64,000 nucleotides of DNA, from contig JAECYW010000004.1 in NCBI GenBank assembly GCA_023014335.1, positions 2,294,001 through 2,358,000 of the forward strand, written 5' to 3'. The notes beneath the pieces were generated by a model. It did no database searches and was not told the DNA's origin. It saw only the letters and a program-made list of their open reading frames with translations. This DNA is from Galerina marginata. Taxonomy: Eukaryota; Basidiomycota; Agaricomycetes; Agaricales; Galerinaceae. Below, piece by piece: positions 36,870 through 48,842 of the stretch. A program made the position numbers and the translations under genes. Numbering within the stretch: position 1 is the first letter of the stretch; every line of letters starts with the position of its first letter.

Positions 36870-39694
36870 TCATCGGCGCCGACTGGCATCCCTCACTCTA
36901 GAGGGAATGTACTCGTCATCATCAACCTCGAACGAGTTATCATCTTCCTCTTCGGCGCCTTCCACGTAACCAACACCCATGAAAACTGGTGAGCCCCCTG
37001 CACCGCCGCGCGCCAAGAAACCACGGCGCTTGCTCCTCGTGCCAACGCCCATGAGGACGCCACTCTCAAAGTCGTCGTCTTCGTCACAGCCTCTTTCCTT
37101 AGGAAAGGGGACGGCATTGCGGAGCTCTTCATCCAGTGTAAGTCGTCTGCTCGATTGGGAAGCGGATCTCTGCCGCGAGGTAGACGAGCGACGAGACGAC
37201 GCTGACGGTGAAAGCGTTCTCCGTGGATGCGTCGACGTAGACCGCTGTGATTCAGTTTGGGTATGGCGGGTCGTTTCTTTGCCCGGGTGGACAGGATGGT
37301 GCGATTCCTCCGGAGAGGAGAATGTCAACGAGAGGGGGTCCTCGTCATCTGAATGGTCATCCGTCCTAAGTGGAGGGACAGCCCGAGAACCACGAGCAGG
37401 AGGCCTAGGTCGCCGAGGGGACTTATCAGGAAAAGGAGACGACGGAAGCCGTTTATCAAAAATATTGGTCCTAGGACGCTCCTGCCTGGGTTTGATGAAA
37501 GACGTTGGCTCGTCGTCACCTTGGTCTGGTTGCTCTCCAAGCAGAGAGTCGCCCATAATAACATCGCCAATGTCGTCTCTGGGGGGTTCGATTGGAATTC
37601 CATTCCCGCGAAAACGATAGAAACTCCTGGATGGAGCAATACCCACGGGTGGGGTCGCAGGTGGTTGATCATCTGGGCTGGTTTCTTCTTCTCGTTCGAT
37701 GTCGTTGTCGGAGCACAATGACGGCGTCGGCGCATCGGTTACAGAAGAAGTTTGCCAGGGCTTGGCAGGTATGGTAAGTCTCCTTGTGGGTGGGAAGGAA
37801 CGAGATATCGAAGTATCGGTTGGACAGCTAACCGACGACGTCGACTGTGTACCACCGGTGAAACTAGTGTCTGTCGATGAGATACCAGAATGTCGCTTGG
37901 AAGGACCACCTGGATGTAAAGTTAGAAGGGAACGCATGGATGGGCCAAGATAAATAATCCACTCACACAAATCTTCCTGATAACCGCTGACACTTCGTTT
38001 CCGCTTTTCGCCGATATGGGTCTGCATTGCTGTTACACGAGAGGGTCTACTGGACGAAGCAGAAGTTGAGGCGATCGGCTGGGGCCGGTGCAAGGACGCA
38101 GAACGCCTCAACGGCAGCTCAGGCAATCTACTAGTTGCAGAGACGGAAGAGACAGACACACTTCCAGATAGATTAGATCTCTCGGACGTCTTGCGTAGTC
38201 GAACTGTCTTCATCTCAGTAAGGAAGGCGGCCATTTTGTCTGGGGCAAGACCAACTGTTGGCATGCCTGGCCTTCTAGTAGGCACCAGTGGGTTGATTGG
38301 GTGCTCAACAGGAGTAGGTGCTTGCTTGAGAGCTGCACGAGCAGAAGCAAAAAGAGTCTGAGATTCTGTAGTTCCTGTAGAGCCAGGGAAGGTATTTTTC
38401 TTGAACAACGGTGGAGGTGGCGGCGGCGGAGGTGGTGGAGGTGGGGGGGGTTGACCTTCCATCGCTGAGGTCGGTCTCCTCAACAGCTGTGCAAACATTA
38501 TGAATACCTTGGGAAGTAGGTAGGCAGTAGAAACTAACCTCTTCCTTCAGCCTCTCAATTTCTTCCTCAAGCGATTTGATTCTTTCCTTGTCCCTATCAC
38601 GATCTCGCTGAACTTGTTCCAGGAACGACGATCCACCCTCGCTATCCAGATCAATTCGGCGTTGACTTCTGCTCAGTTCCTCTCGCGCGGCAATAAGCTC
38701 CTTTTTTTTACCCTCCACGCGAAGGAAACCGGAATTGTCTGCGTCGGGGAGGGGACTTGGATCCACTGCACGAGCTTTGCCCTTATCCAAGCGGGAATGA
38801 GGAGATGTTTCGGAATTCGTTCGCCCTACGCCGGTATATTGGGTTTTTCCAACGGCTTGTGGAGATCTTTTAGGACTGGGTAGAAGGATTGAAGGACCCG
38901 CATCATTTTGCCCTACGTGAAACTTGTCTACTGCGGACTGGACAGAAGACACCATTTTCGATCGCCGTAGAGGTGTACCTGGTGGAGGGTGAGTTGCAAC
39001 GGGTGATTTAGTGGTTCTATGACCTGATTTGGGTCTGTGCTGGGATCCTTCCGGAGACTCTGGGTTATTGGAAAAAAATCGAACGCGTTGTTCACGATTT
39101 TTTTCGACGACCTTGGCGCGAGGTTCCAAAGAAGGTGAACGAGGGAACAGGGATCCGGGCATGGTGATCGAAGGGCGACGTCTCAGCGCTCGTGGAAGAG
39201 GTGGTGGAGAGGGAGATTCGCGAGAACGGTCTGAACCACATTCGTCTTCGGTTTGAGCGATTAGAGGTTGTATATGGTGCATAGTTCATTTCCACACTCA
39301 CCTTCATCCGAAACAAGTTGCGACGCAGGTTTATCAGACTCAACTTTGTGTCGACGAGGTTTAGGAATGGCCTGGTTGGCTTGTTGCGGTGCAGCACTAC
39401 GCGTCCGAGGAGGTGAATCCTGATCCCATCCATCGTGAAGGATATCTTGATTTGTTTCTTGGGATTCCGAATCGTATTCTTCACTGTCTTCGTCTGATAA
39501 CACGCGAGATGTCGAGGGTCCCTGCAATTTAAACGCGTCAATTAAACACCAAGTAACGCGGCAGGAAGGCAGATAATTCATACTGATGATCCCGTGGCAC
39601 TCGCAACAAAAGAATCAAATTCTCTGGATACGAAGCTGAATACGCCTGAGAGGATGCTCGTGTTCTTTGCCGTTGCAGAGCGTTTGCGAGCCAT
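36870..39694 (-). CDS. Pro-rich coiled-coil hypothetical protein
   Basis: The start MARKRSATAKNTSILSGVFS (ATG at 39694) leads to VSREFDSFVASATGSS, then an intron to GPSTSRVLSDEDSEEYDSE. The middle is Ser/Pro/Arg-rich. Next comes a predicted coiled coil (GFLRVEGKKKELIAAREELS through KSLEEEIERLKEE), and after an intron a run of about 16 prolines. The last exons are Ser/Arg-rich with an acidic end (EGAEEEDDNSFEVDDDEY) and DASRRR. Polyproline next to a coiled coil suggests binding to SH3 or profilin-type partners, but no formin FH2 domain is present. The family was not recognised. Confidence 0.75.
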
Positions 39695-39792
39695 GCCGCT
39701 AAGTACAAGGGCAACATGTCACAATGCGTGACCAATACCTGCAAACGGATTTGCACAACAGGGACAAGCAAGGCATTCAACCTCAACCCAAC
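39695..39792. promoter_or_regulatory. Compact divergent promoter
   Basis: Only 98 nt separate the minus-strand ATG (39694) and the plus-strand ATG (39793). The two genes must share promoter DNA, or one transcript starts inside the other gene. Confidence 0.6.
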
Positions 39793-40622
39793 ATGTTTGA
39801 ACCAGTTCGCGGGGGCACTCGTGGTGGACAGGCCGAGTTCAAGTGGTCAGACGTCTCAGCGGACAAGGACAGAGAGGTGCGTTTTCTTATGCCTCGACAC
39901 CTAATGACGACTGAGCTGCATGGCAGAACTATCTTGGTCACAGTGTCAATGCACCTACCGGACGGTGGCAGAAGAACAAGGACATTCACTGGTACAACCG
40001 CGATGTGGACTCTGGGGCGGAGGCCAGAGCTGAAGAGATAAGGAAGGTCAAAGAAATGGAAGCAGATGCTTTGTCAGTTGCATTGTGAGTCGCAGCAATA
40101 ATCCTACAGCCTGTGCTAATAACTTGTACAAGGGGCTTCGAACCTGCGTCTAAATCTGGGGGCAAAAGTTCCGGCGCCAATGCAATCCCTGTGGCATCCA
40201 CTTCAAATGGAGACAGCAAGTTCGGCCTATTGAAGGACGACGAGAAAGAAGAAAAGCGGCGGAGAAAAGAAGAACGCAGGGCTGAAAAACGAGCCCGGAA
40301 AGAGCTCAAGAAGATGAGCCAAAGTGGTGCACATGGTCTCTTGGAGTTGGCAGAACGATCAGAACGTCCTCGAAGACACCCTTCTCGCTCACGGTCTCCC
40401 AGGTTCCGATCGAAAGAACGAAGGGTAACCGAAGAACGAAGGCCACACAGTCGCAGTCGGAGTCGAACACCTCGAGCAGAACGAAGAAGTAAAGGAGGCT
40501 CAACGAACGAGAAAGAATTGGACTATGATTCTGAAGAGAGGGAAAGGGAGAGGGAAAGGGATCGTCGACGATGGGAGCTGAATGCTAGTCGTGATCAACC
40601 TCGGGGTGGTAGGAGATATTGA
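39793..40622 (+). CDS. MMTAG2-like (Mmtag domain) RS-rich protein
   Basis: The N-terminal domain reads MFEPVRGGTRGGQAEFKWSD, then NYLGHSVNAPTGRWQKNKDI and HWYNRD, matching the conserved domain of multiple myeloma tumour-associated protein 2. Two introns, after DKDRE and inside SVAL-GFEP. The second half is a Lys/Arg/Glu-rich helix (KEEKRRRKEERRAEKRARKE) followed by an RS-type region (SRSRSPRF, SRSRSRTPRAERR). RS content suggests a nuclear, splicing-associated place, which is inferred. A longer in-frame ATG at 39724 would add 23 residues; MFEPVRGG is the family start. Confidence 0.85.
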
Positions 40623-40771
40623 CGGAAGCCATCTATTGTATTCGTTCGCAAATTATCATACCATTTTTTTACATGCGAACCCCTGTTCTGGTTATTAACT
40701 TCACTATTAACTTATTACCAAATTATATTCTGCATGACGAGTTCTTTACAATGACAAACAATATTGTTATG

Positions 40772-42603
40772 CTAGCCCCCTGCCTTCCAGTAGGCAATGT
40801 CACCGTCCACCACTTACACGATTTATCAGAAGGTCGATCCAACTGAAGTACAAAACACGTACTTTCATATGGTTTACCCTGTTGCCGTAGCTTGCCGGCT
40901 GATTTGACGGCGGCTTCGCTGCCATACTCCTTCAGGTCATCATAAGACATGATTTCACCACAGACGAATTTGTTCTCGAAATCGGAGCTAGCGAAAGGGT
41001 GTAAAGATCATTGGGTCGGAATACAATGAACAACATACTGGATAACACCAGCAGCTTGAGGGGCTTTGGTCCCTTTCCGGATTGTCCAAGCTCGAACTTC
41101 ATCAGGCCCACAAGTGAAATAACGAATGAGCTTTATTATTTCTGATAAATATAAATTGTCGGTGATAGCAAACGAAGAATGGCTCACATCAAGACTTGAG
41201 TACCCAGCCTGAGTAATCTTAGGAAGAGCGCTCGTAGCGCCAATCTTAGTTTCTTCTTCCTTTTTGTCCTCCGGAGTCATCATTACAAGCCTCTCTTCAA
41301 GAGCGACTGAAAATGGAATAAGGGGGTCGCCAGGGTTGTTTGCGTCGATCCAACCCTTGATCTTCGGCAGCCTAAAGATTAGGAAGTCTTAGCCGGTCGA
41401 ATATCCCGGACCCGGAAGTGGGCAGCTTACCATTTATTCTTCTTTCGTATGTAGTCCTTCTCGCTCAAGTTGACAAGATAAGTCACAGGCTTCGCGGTAA
41501 GGAGTTGGAGACCATTAACAATGTCTATCTGGAGTTAAAATCAGAGTTAGTTGGAATTATTAATTCTTTTATAGAACCAAAACGTGAAAATGATATGGTA
41601 AAGGAAAAATCAGGCAAGTTTCGTTCTCATTGATAAATGGGGCGTTACTCCCTCTCGAAGAGCTGGGTTATCGAACATGACGCTCTTTTTCATCGCGATA
41701 GAGAAAGAAATAATATGCGATATTATAAAGTAGGCACAGGGTGGCGTACCTCTTTGTTATTCCAATCGGCTTTGCGGATGTCCTTGCCGTCAACAGTGAG
41801 GGTCTTCAAAATCTTTTCCACCACAGCCTGCAAAGAAGAAAAGATCAGTTGCTGCAAAGTATAATAGATTGGGAAATCACGTACGATTTCTTCCTTTCTG
41901 GCTTTGTCGGCCAGACTTGAGCTTCCCAAGTTACGGCCTACCTTCTTCAAATTATCAAGGGACTTTTCAACCCATTCGATGTCTTTTAATCTGAGTTCCG
42001 TTTGGATAATCTCCATATCCCGAAGAGGGTCGACGTCTCCTTCTACGTGAATGACTTCTGCGTCATCAAAGGCGCGAATAACTTGGAAAATCCCATCAAC
42101 AGCGCGGACATGGGACAAAAACGCGTTTCCGAGCCCAGCACCAGTAGAAGCGCCCTGCATGCAATTGAGAACCATCGGAGTCCATTGTGAACTGTAAACT
42201 CACAGCTGTCAGACCAGCGATATCGATGCAGGTAAGGAACGCCGGGACGCGTGACGCTGGCTTGTAAATATCGCAAAGCCATTCGAAACGGGCATCTGGA
42301 ACTGGTATACGAGCTTCTTCCGGATTTATAGTGGCGTATGGGAAATTGGCAGCTTTTCCGAGATCTTGAATGAACAGTGATTAGGGAAATACAGAGACAC
42401 AAGAGGACGACAAAGATCGAACCTGTCTCGGAAAGGGCGTTGAAGAAGGACGACTTTCCGACATTTGGTAGACCTGATCGCGAAGGTTAGCTACGAAAAA
42501 TGTTGAACGTAAAGAACAAACCTACGATGCCGATCTTGAGATTGTTGCTGGGACGCCCTAGCAGGGTTTTCTTCTCGGGCTGAGCAGCCTTTTTCGGAGG
42601 CAT
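40772..42603 (-). CDS. OLA1: Obg-like ATPase 1 (YchF family)
   Basis: P-loop NTPase that prefers ATP, associated with ribosomes and stress responses. The start [20 protein letters not shown] leads to the G1 motif [18 protein letters not shown], then [18 protein letters not shown], the G3-type [35 protein letters not shown], the NLSEKD segment in place of NKxD, and the TGS-type C-terminal domain with [29 protein letters not shown]. It ends [12 protein letters not shown]. About eight introns. An in-frame ATG at 42690 would add 29 residues that look like a mitochondrial leader. Confidence 0.95.
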
Positions 42604-42784
42604 TTTCCTCTTTGCAGCACGAAAGGCGGTGGTGGAGAAGAGAGAAGCGGAGAGAAAGGGACGGGATCGATGATAAAACCCAGATATCATCGAAAATCTA
42701 AAAATGCGGAAGGAGTAAACAGCGATAAACACGACATTGGGGCAGGGAGTCACGTGTGGCAGTTAGCTCCAACCCGCGACCACG

Positions 42785-43414
42785 ATGAGGGCCGTCTTTT
42801 TGGCCGTCGTCGCTGCCCTCCTGCTGCTCGTCGATGCCCAGACGATAACCACCACAAATGCGTCAGTTTAATTCGTTATATCAGATGCTTATTCTCACCC
42901 GCCTCGTCAGTAACGGCCAGACTATCGTTCAAGTAGTCACCACAAGCCTCGGAGTCGCGACGACACAAGTCATGTTTGTATCCTCCTACTTCTCATAGAC
43001 CTCTTATTCATCGTCCAACTCTCCAGACAAACGTTGTCTCCGGTGTCCTCCGCCTCTTCACCATCAGCAGCACCAGCCGCCCCCGCAGCAGCCACAACAG
43101 CCGCGCCGCAGCTAGGGCCTGTGGGCCAACCTGCTTCGACAACAGGCACGCCAGGCGGCCCAACGCCCTACACATATACCACAGTCATCGGTGGGGTCAC
43201 CACTTCCGTTGTGGACACATTCACACCGACAAGCCCTGCCACGCTGCCTGTTTCCATTGGGTCCTCTGGAACCATTCTCGATTACAGCTCGTGGTTGAGT
43301 GTTTACGGACCTCCAAAGAGTTCAACGAGTGCCGGTGTTGCTCTGAGTCCCAGATCAACGCTGATGCTGCTGTTTGCATGTCTCCCATGGTCGATTAGAG
43401 CACTCATATTGTAA
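42785..43414 (+). CDS. Small secreted, probably GPI-anchored surface protein
   Basis: Signal peptide MRAVFLAVVAALLLLVDAQ starting at 42785. Two introns join TITTTNA to NGQTIVQVVTTSLGVATTQV and then to QTLSPVSSASS. The body is Ala/Thr/Ser/Pro-rich with VIGGVTTSVVDTFTPTSPAT. The end is hydrophobic (RSTLMLLFACLPWSIRALIL) after a small-residue stretch, as in GPI-attachment signals. About 170 residues in all. A cell-wall or plasma-membrane surface role is inferred. The start lies 181 nt from the divergent OLA1 ATG. Confidence 0.75.
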
Positions 43415-43528
43415 TACCCATACCACATATTATGTAGCCCGTACGATAGATACAGTCGAACACTGGACATGGACTGTAATGACCTGTATATTTGATTGCA
43501 TAATCACGACTCTTCCGACCTTTCATTC

Positions 43529-46414
43529 ATGTCGTCTGATCCATCTGAAGCCGTTGCAATCGCGTTTCTCGTCGAGTCTTCCCTCTCAGTGGCACTGGAA
43601 TGGCGCAAAAAGATATCAGAGTACACGTCTTATTTGCTGAAGCGCCTTGGCGAGTCCCACCCAGGCTGCAAGGTCCGCACCGCCTCTTTCGACCTACACG
43701 CTGTATTTGACCTCGACCGTCTATAGCCCAGAGTGGCCTTTGTCACCTATGGGACTGCCGACTCTGTTCCCTCTCCCATCTTATGCAAACGATTCTTCGC
43801 AGACTTGGCCCTGGTCTTTAAGGAAATGGAAGACCTCTCCAGGCTTGGATTAGGCATGACGAATTCCGGAGGTACCAGGGGTATGGCTGCTCTTGAAGGC
43901 TTCGTAGCAACTCTTGAGGTATGTCTTTATCCCTCCACCAAACACATTCTTATCCTTGTCCTCAGTTATTTGACATTCTCCTGAGTCATCCACTACCCAA
44001 GGAAGGCTCCAACAATAAGCCCATTGTTTCTCACATCATACACATTGCGGATTCCTCTCCAGATGCCTCCTCGCATCCGTCCTGGAACGATTCGTCTGCA
44101 CTGGATAATGTTAATTGGGATTCGTTACCCCTCGAAATGAAAAAGGTGTGTTCTGGAAATGTTCTGTGAATGATGACGGTCCCAATCTATGAACCAGAGG
44201 AACATTCAGTACAACGCGATCAGTCTTCATCCCAACCTGCCACGCTTCCCGGAACTTTACGCCGCGGTATGTTCTCATTGCCTGTCTCCCATGTCGCCAT
44301 GTTCTTACTTTAACGGCAGGTAGTCACCGGAGGTTCAACTCCGTGGTTCAGCGTGCGTGCCCCGCATACCGTTTTGTTAGCCCCGTTTCCACCTCCGCCA
44401 CAGTCAAAGGGTCAGACTATTTTCTGCATTACGACAGAACTGTTCATAACACTTCATGTTTCTCTTAGCCTCGCCAACGAAGCGTCCTAACGATCTAGGC
44501 ACAGAGCCAGAGTCAAAACGGCCTCGTATACAGCCCAGTACAGATTCTCCAAAACCCGCTGCAAAGATTGTCCCGTCACAGTCGCAAACGACATTACCAC
44601 CTGTTGCTCAGCCCCCTCGGCCCGCCCCAACTGTTCCGTCTCAACCCCTTCCCGCTCCTATCAATGCGACTCCTGCCAAAACTAAACAACAAATGCTCAT
44701 CGACCGCCTGCGTGGTGCGAGCGACCAATTACAACAACTCGAAAGTGCGATTTCGGCTGCGAAATCCGAGGGCAAGGCTGAGCTGGCAGAGTCTCTAATG
44801 CAAGAATATACCGCCAAGAAAGATCATCATATAAAGGTTACCAAGGCACTGAGTGAACAATTTATTGCAGCCAAAGCCGCACAGGCATCTGCACAAGGTT
44901 TTTAAACATCCATTCTTTTTGCTTTTGCGGTCCTTTTGAGTTGTTTTCAGGTATTCCACAGAGGGAAGCCGTCGTCCCGCCATTCGGACTTAACAATGCT
45001 TTGTCCACTGGAAACTTGCCTTCTACATCTTCAAATATATCAGTGGGCTCGGATATAGCCCAAATGCAACATTCTCGTTCCTTGAGCGAAACGACTTTCC
45101 CTGCGAATAACACCGCCCCTGCCCAATCTAATACAGCTTTCTCAAACGTTGCTCAGAATATGTCAGTGCAGATCCAAAGGATCGCTGAACAACAGCCACC
45201 AAGAATGCGACCAGGACATGTACCCAGCCACTCCTTGGGCGGGATTCCGAATCAAAATATCGCCTCTGCAGCGGCACGTCCTGAAGCCTCTTCAACCCAT
45301 TTCAACAATGCAGTAGCGGGTCCCGGCCACTTGCCACAGCCTGAATCAGTAGGAAACACCAATCAAACTGTGGCTGTTTGGAATGGGTCTTTAAACTGGA
45401 GTGGGCAAGGCACGGCGGGCAGGAAAGAAGTTCGTGCTTATGTTATAGCAAGCACCGCAAATGCCTCTGTGTGGTATTTCTATTTCGTCCTGTCAATTTA
45501 TCAAAACTAGCTGACATCGCGATATCTGACAGTCATGCCAACACTTGGCCAAAGGCATTCACGCTTGTGCCTACGAAAGAGCCTGAGGTATCCATGTCCG
45601 ACTTGCAAGCCTGGCTAAAGCAACACAAACCTGCACTGTGCACATTCCAGGTGCAAAATAATATACCTGATGCAAAAACAAATGAAAACAACTATCGATC
45701 CCTAGTTCAGCTCCTTACGATAAGAAAGATGGTGCGCCTTTCCGTTTTTCTCCGTTGATTTTATATTTTGACAGATGGGAAGTTTGCCACGGCCGCTTGG
45801 ACAACACCATCGGGAGGCCAGACAAAAAATGTTCTTGTGTTTCCTGTTGGGTCTGGTCTTGCCGGGGCCTTTTTCGCCCTCACAGGCTTACCTGAGCTAC
45901 CCAAACCGATGAGCGCCGGCCCCGTGAACTCTGGTCCTGTATTCAACATACCACCAGCCATGCTTGCACAGATGCGAGAGTTAAATCCAGAACAGAGAAA
46001 TACAATTATGGCCGAGTTGCACCGACGTCGCCAGCAACAAATGTTGGTGAGTTGTAACTTGGTCGAGTTTGGGTCCGGTCGTAAAGTTCTATAACATTTA
46101 TTTAGGCCCAACAGCAGCAGCAGCAACAACAATTTTCTCATAACCAAGATGTAAATGGTACCGTTCCGTTTGCTTCTGCCTTGCATCCTCCTAATCATGC
46201 AAACATGAATGCCGTGTTGAATATGATGACCACTCAAGCCCCGGGTGCCTCCATGATTCCGATGAACACGACTCAACCGACGTTCCCGAATACACTTCCC
46301 CGGCCTGGCCTCAACAACCCCAGCGGCGGTGTCCAGGGTGTAAGCTACGAGATGATGCAGTCCTTCGTACAGCGGAACGCAGATGGGAATGTCAATATGA
46401 ACACTCAAAATTAG
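43529..46414 (+). CDS. MED25-like Mediator subunit (vWA domain)
   Basis: The vWA-type domain begins MSSDPSEAVAIAFLVESSLS and continues KPRVAFVTYGTADSVPSPIL, LSRLGLGMTNSGGTRGMAAL and LFDILLSH over four introns. A basic, Pro-rich segment (SPTKRPNDLGTEPESKRPRI) follows, then a predicted helix (DRLRGASDQLQQLESAISAA). The later part, VWNGSLNWSGQG...VRAYVI and TWPKAFTLVP...LVQLL, resembles the activator-interacting region of MED25. The end is Gln/Asn/Pro-rich with a polyglutamine run. Two joins are uncertain: near 45470-45535 I use an acceptor giving CHANTWPKAF, and near 45732-45786 one giving RKMFATAAW. The Mediator role is inferred from the domain plan. Confidence 0.8.
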
Positions 46415-46502
46415 TTCCTATATGGACTAGCGCATATTTCCAGTTGTACTTGTCAGGATTCAATGCATATTAGTTGTAATTTTACAAGAAGTTATTTACT
46501 CC

Positions 46503-47421
46503 TTAATGGCCTGGAGCACTCCAAGTCCCGTCCATACCCTGTATTTTTTCATGATCCGCAAGGTTTGCTTGCGTCTCGTACACGGTGATTACCGGTTGGA
46601 TTTTATGCTATATCATCATATGCTTGTATCAGTTCTGGAACTAAAAGAACAGAAATTGGCACTATCACTTCTGTCCAAGTACCAAGCAAACCAATGTAGT
46701 AGATCCTTGTGGTTTCGGCACCCTGAGAGGCAGGAATGAAAAGAGTGAGACTGGATAAGTTTGAAAATTTGGCCGTCCTACAACCGTGTTCAGCCATTGA
46801 ACCTGAAAGTTAGCTAGTCCAAGACATTACTTCACGGAGTATTCTCCAACATCCCGGTTCTGGGGGACTGCAAACTCCTGGGCAGGAGTTCGATCACCTA
46901 TGTCATCAAAGTCAAGATTAGGCTCGTTGGGGAACTAGAATGATACCGGGAAAGAGGTGAGGAAGTGACCGTGAAAAAAAATATTGGTGACCTACTAGCG
47001 TAACCCGTTCAGGCGTTTGACCAGCTGGACCTGCTTTGAGCAGGATGGCCTTGAGACGCACCGTGCCGGTGAATGGTACACGAATAATCCTGGAGTCTCA
47101 GGTTTGGGAGGGCTATTGACGTGATCACAGATTCTGGCTCACAGTTGGTCATCCGCATCGGATTCAAGATGCTGGGAGAACAATCGAGTTAAAAAGGGAG
47201 GTTTAAAACATTTTCATGGTTGTAAACACCTTGGTTTCATCTAGACGAGTATGCCAGGGTTTGATTATTTCGGACGGGTTTCCAAGGGCGTTGAGAGCCA
47301 CAACGTTCTGACGATCGATGTGCATAAATAGATTATCTTGGAATCCGAGGTTTTCAGCATCGTGGTCGTGGTCGTGGTCTTGGCTCTCGTGGTCACAGCC
47401 GTCGTGGTGTTCGTGAGGCAT
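46503..47421 (-). CDS. PITH-domain protein (TXNL1 C-terminal domain type)
   Basis: The PITH domain is the proteasome-interacting domain of thioredoxin-like 1. The start MPHEHHDGCDHESQDHDHDH is His/Asp-rich and could bind metal. Next come LFMHIDRQNVVALNALG, WHTRLDETKH, IIRVPFTGTVRLKAILLKAG, LFPNEPNLDFDDIG, AKFSNLSSLTLFIPASQGAE and TRIYYIGLLGTWTE. It ends DGTWSAPGH. Five introns. There is no thioredoxin domain, so this is a stand-alone PITH protein. It is convergent with the MED25-like gene, with 88 nt between stops. Confidence 0.9.
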
Positions 47422-47762
47422 GTCGGAGGATGAGGTAGCTCCAAGCAGGTGCAAACAAGTTGTCTTTCGGAATTTCTTTCCAACTCACAACTCTCATTTT
47501 CGGTGAGTGTCGTTATCGGTTTCCTGTTCATGATGTTTTATTGTAATTTGCGTTCGATTGTCTCCATCCTCATACCAAAGGGATCACCCGCCAGTGCATC
47601 CCGGGGATGGGCCATGAGACAAACTCTTTTCTTCTGAACTCTGCCTCAAACTCTTGCAATACGAGCTTGCTAACTTTGTTCTTCTTTGCAGTAAGATACA
47701 TAGATTACCTAATATATTGCTACAGTGTAGCTGTGTCAGACGAATCTCATACTTGTACTGAA
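47422..47762. promoter_or_regulatory. Divergent promoter of PITH and UBX genes
   Basis: 341 nt between divergent starts. No further gene and no clear TATA box were found. Confidence 0.45.
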
Positions 47763-48747
47763 ATGACCGAGCCATCATCAGCTGCACAGTCGTCTCATCC
47801 TCCCCCGAATGATCAACTTCAACCCACCGACTTCAAAGTATACAAACCCCCAACTGTATCCCCATCTCTACCCGGCAAGTCGAGATGTGATAGTTGATCG
47901 TTTCGTTCCTAATCTTCTCTACTAGCCGAACTTCCAGAAGATTACTTCACTCCCACTGCTGCAGACCTCAAGGCTGCCCAAGCAACCTTGAGCGCTCGGA
48001 CCCAGGCCCTTGTCAATGCTCCTTTAAAGCTCCGAGCTGTCAGAGATGCAGAAACAAAGGCCAAACGCGATCGGTGGCCAGAGGTGAAGGTCCTTAATTC
48101 TTTGCTCAAACATGATGTATTTAACAAACGTACACCAGACTAATATCCGTATCAAGTTTATGGATCAGACCCAGGTTGAAAAAGCATTCCCCTCAACCAG
48201 CAAGATTAGATCTGTCTACGCATTTGTTCGCAGTTGCCTGCAAGAAGATGTCAAGCCCGTGAAATTCATTCTATGTAGGATTGGTTCTCACATTTTCCAG
48301 AATCCTTTATTTGACCTGACTTGTAAAGACCAACCCCCCAAACGTGATCTCAAGGTGTCGGACCCCACCGTGCGCGACCTTACCTTGGCAGAGCTACAGT
48401 TGGCCCCTTCCTCCGTCCTATTACTAAGATTTGAGGATGATAAATTTAATCGTATGTGATCAACCCTCCGTTCATTCATATCTCCCATATACCACTTTTC
48501 CTAGATCCGAATGTACCGGCCCCTCTTGCGGCCTCTGTCAAGACACAGGCTGTAGATCTTCCACGACCGCCCCCCATAGATCAGGGCATGGGTGCTACCG
48601 CCGTCCATTCAGCAAAGCCGGCGCCATCAGGGGGAAAACCAGGGGAAGTAAAAATACCCAAATGGTTAAAGCTAGGCCAGAGTAAGCCATTTCTGACATT
48701 GGTGCTTTAAGGTTCTCTGACCCTAAATCCTTTACGAAGAGAAGTAA
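47763..48747 (+). CDS. UBX-domain protein (ASPL/TUG/Ubx4-like)
   Basis: Adaptor type for the Cdc48/p97 ATPase. The start MTEPSSAAQSSHPPPNDQ leads to FKVYKPPTVSPSLP. A GC-AG intron (47875-47925) joins this to AELPEDYFTPTAADLKAAQ and a basic helix. The UBX domain reads TNIRIKFMDQTQVEKAFP, VYAFVRSCL, VKPVKFIL, QPPKRDLKVSDPTVRDLTL and LAPSSVLLLRFE. The last exons give VKIPKWLKLGQKK, the typical end of this family. Five introns. Binding to p97 is inferred from the UBX fold. It is convergent with UBA4, with 95 nt between stops. Confidence 0.9.
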
Positions 48748-48842
48748 CTAATATCCTGATATTTGGGCCATCTGTACGGTCATATTCGCAACTTGCGCTG
48801 TTTAGATACGGCCTGTATGCTTCTTCTTCTGCTCCGCAATTC

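Noticed and set aside
36979..37620. Plus-strand 213-codon frame
   Set aside because: Shadow of the Pro/Ser-rich minus-strand gene; no start context or motifs.
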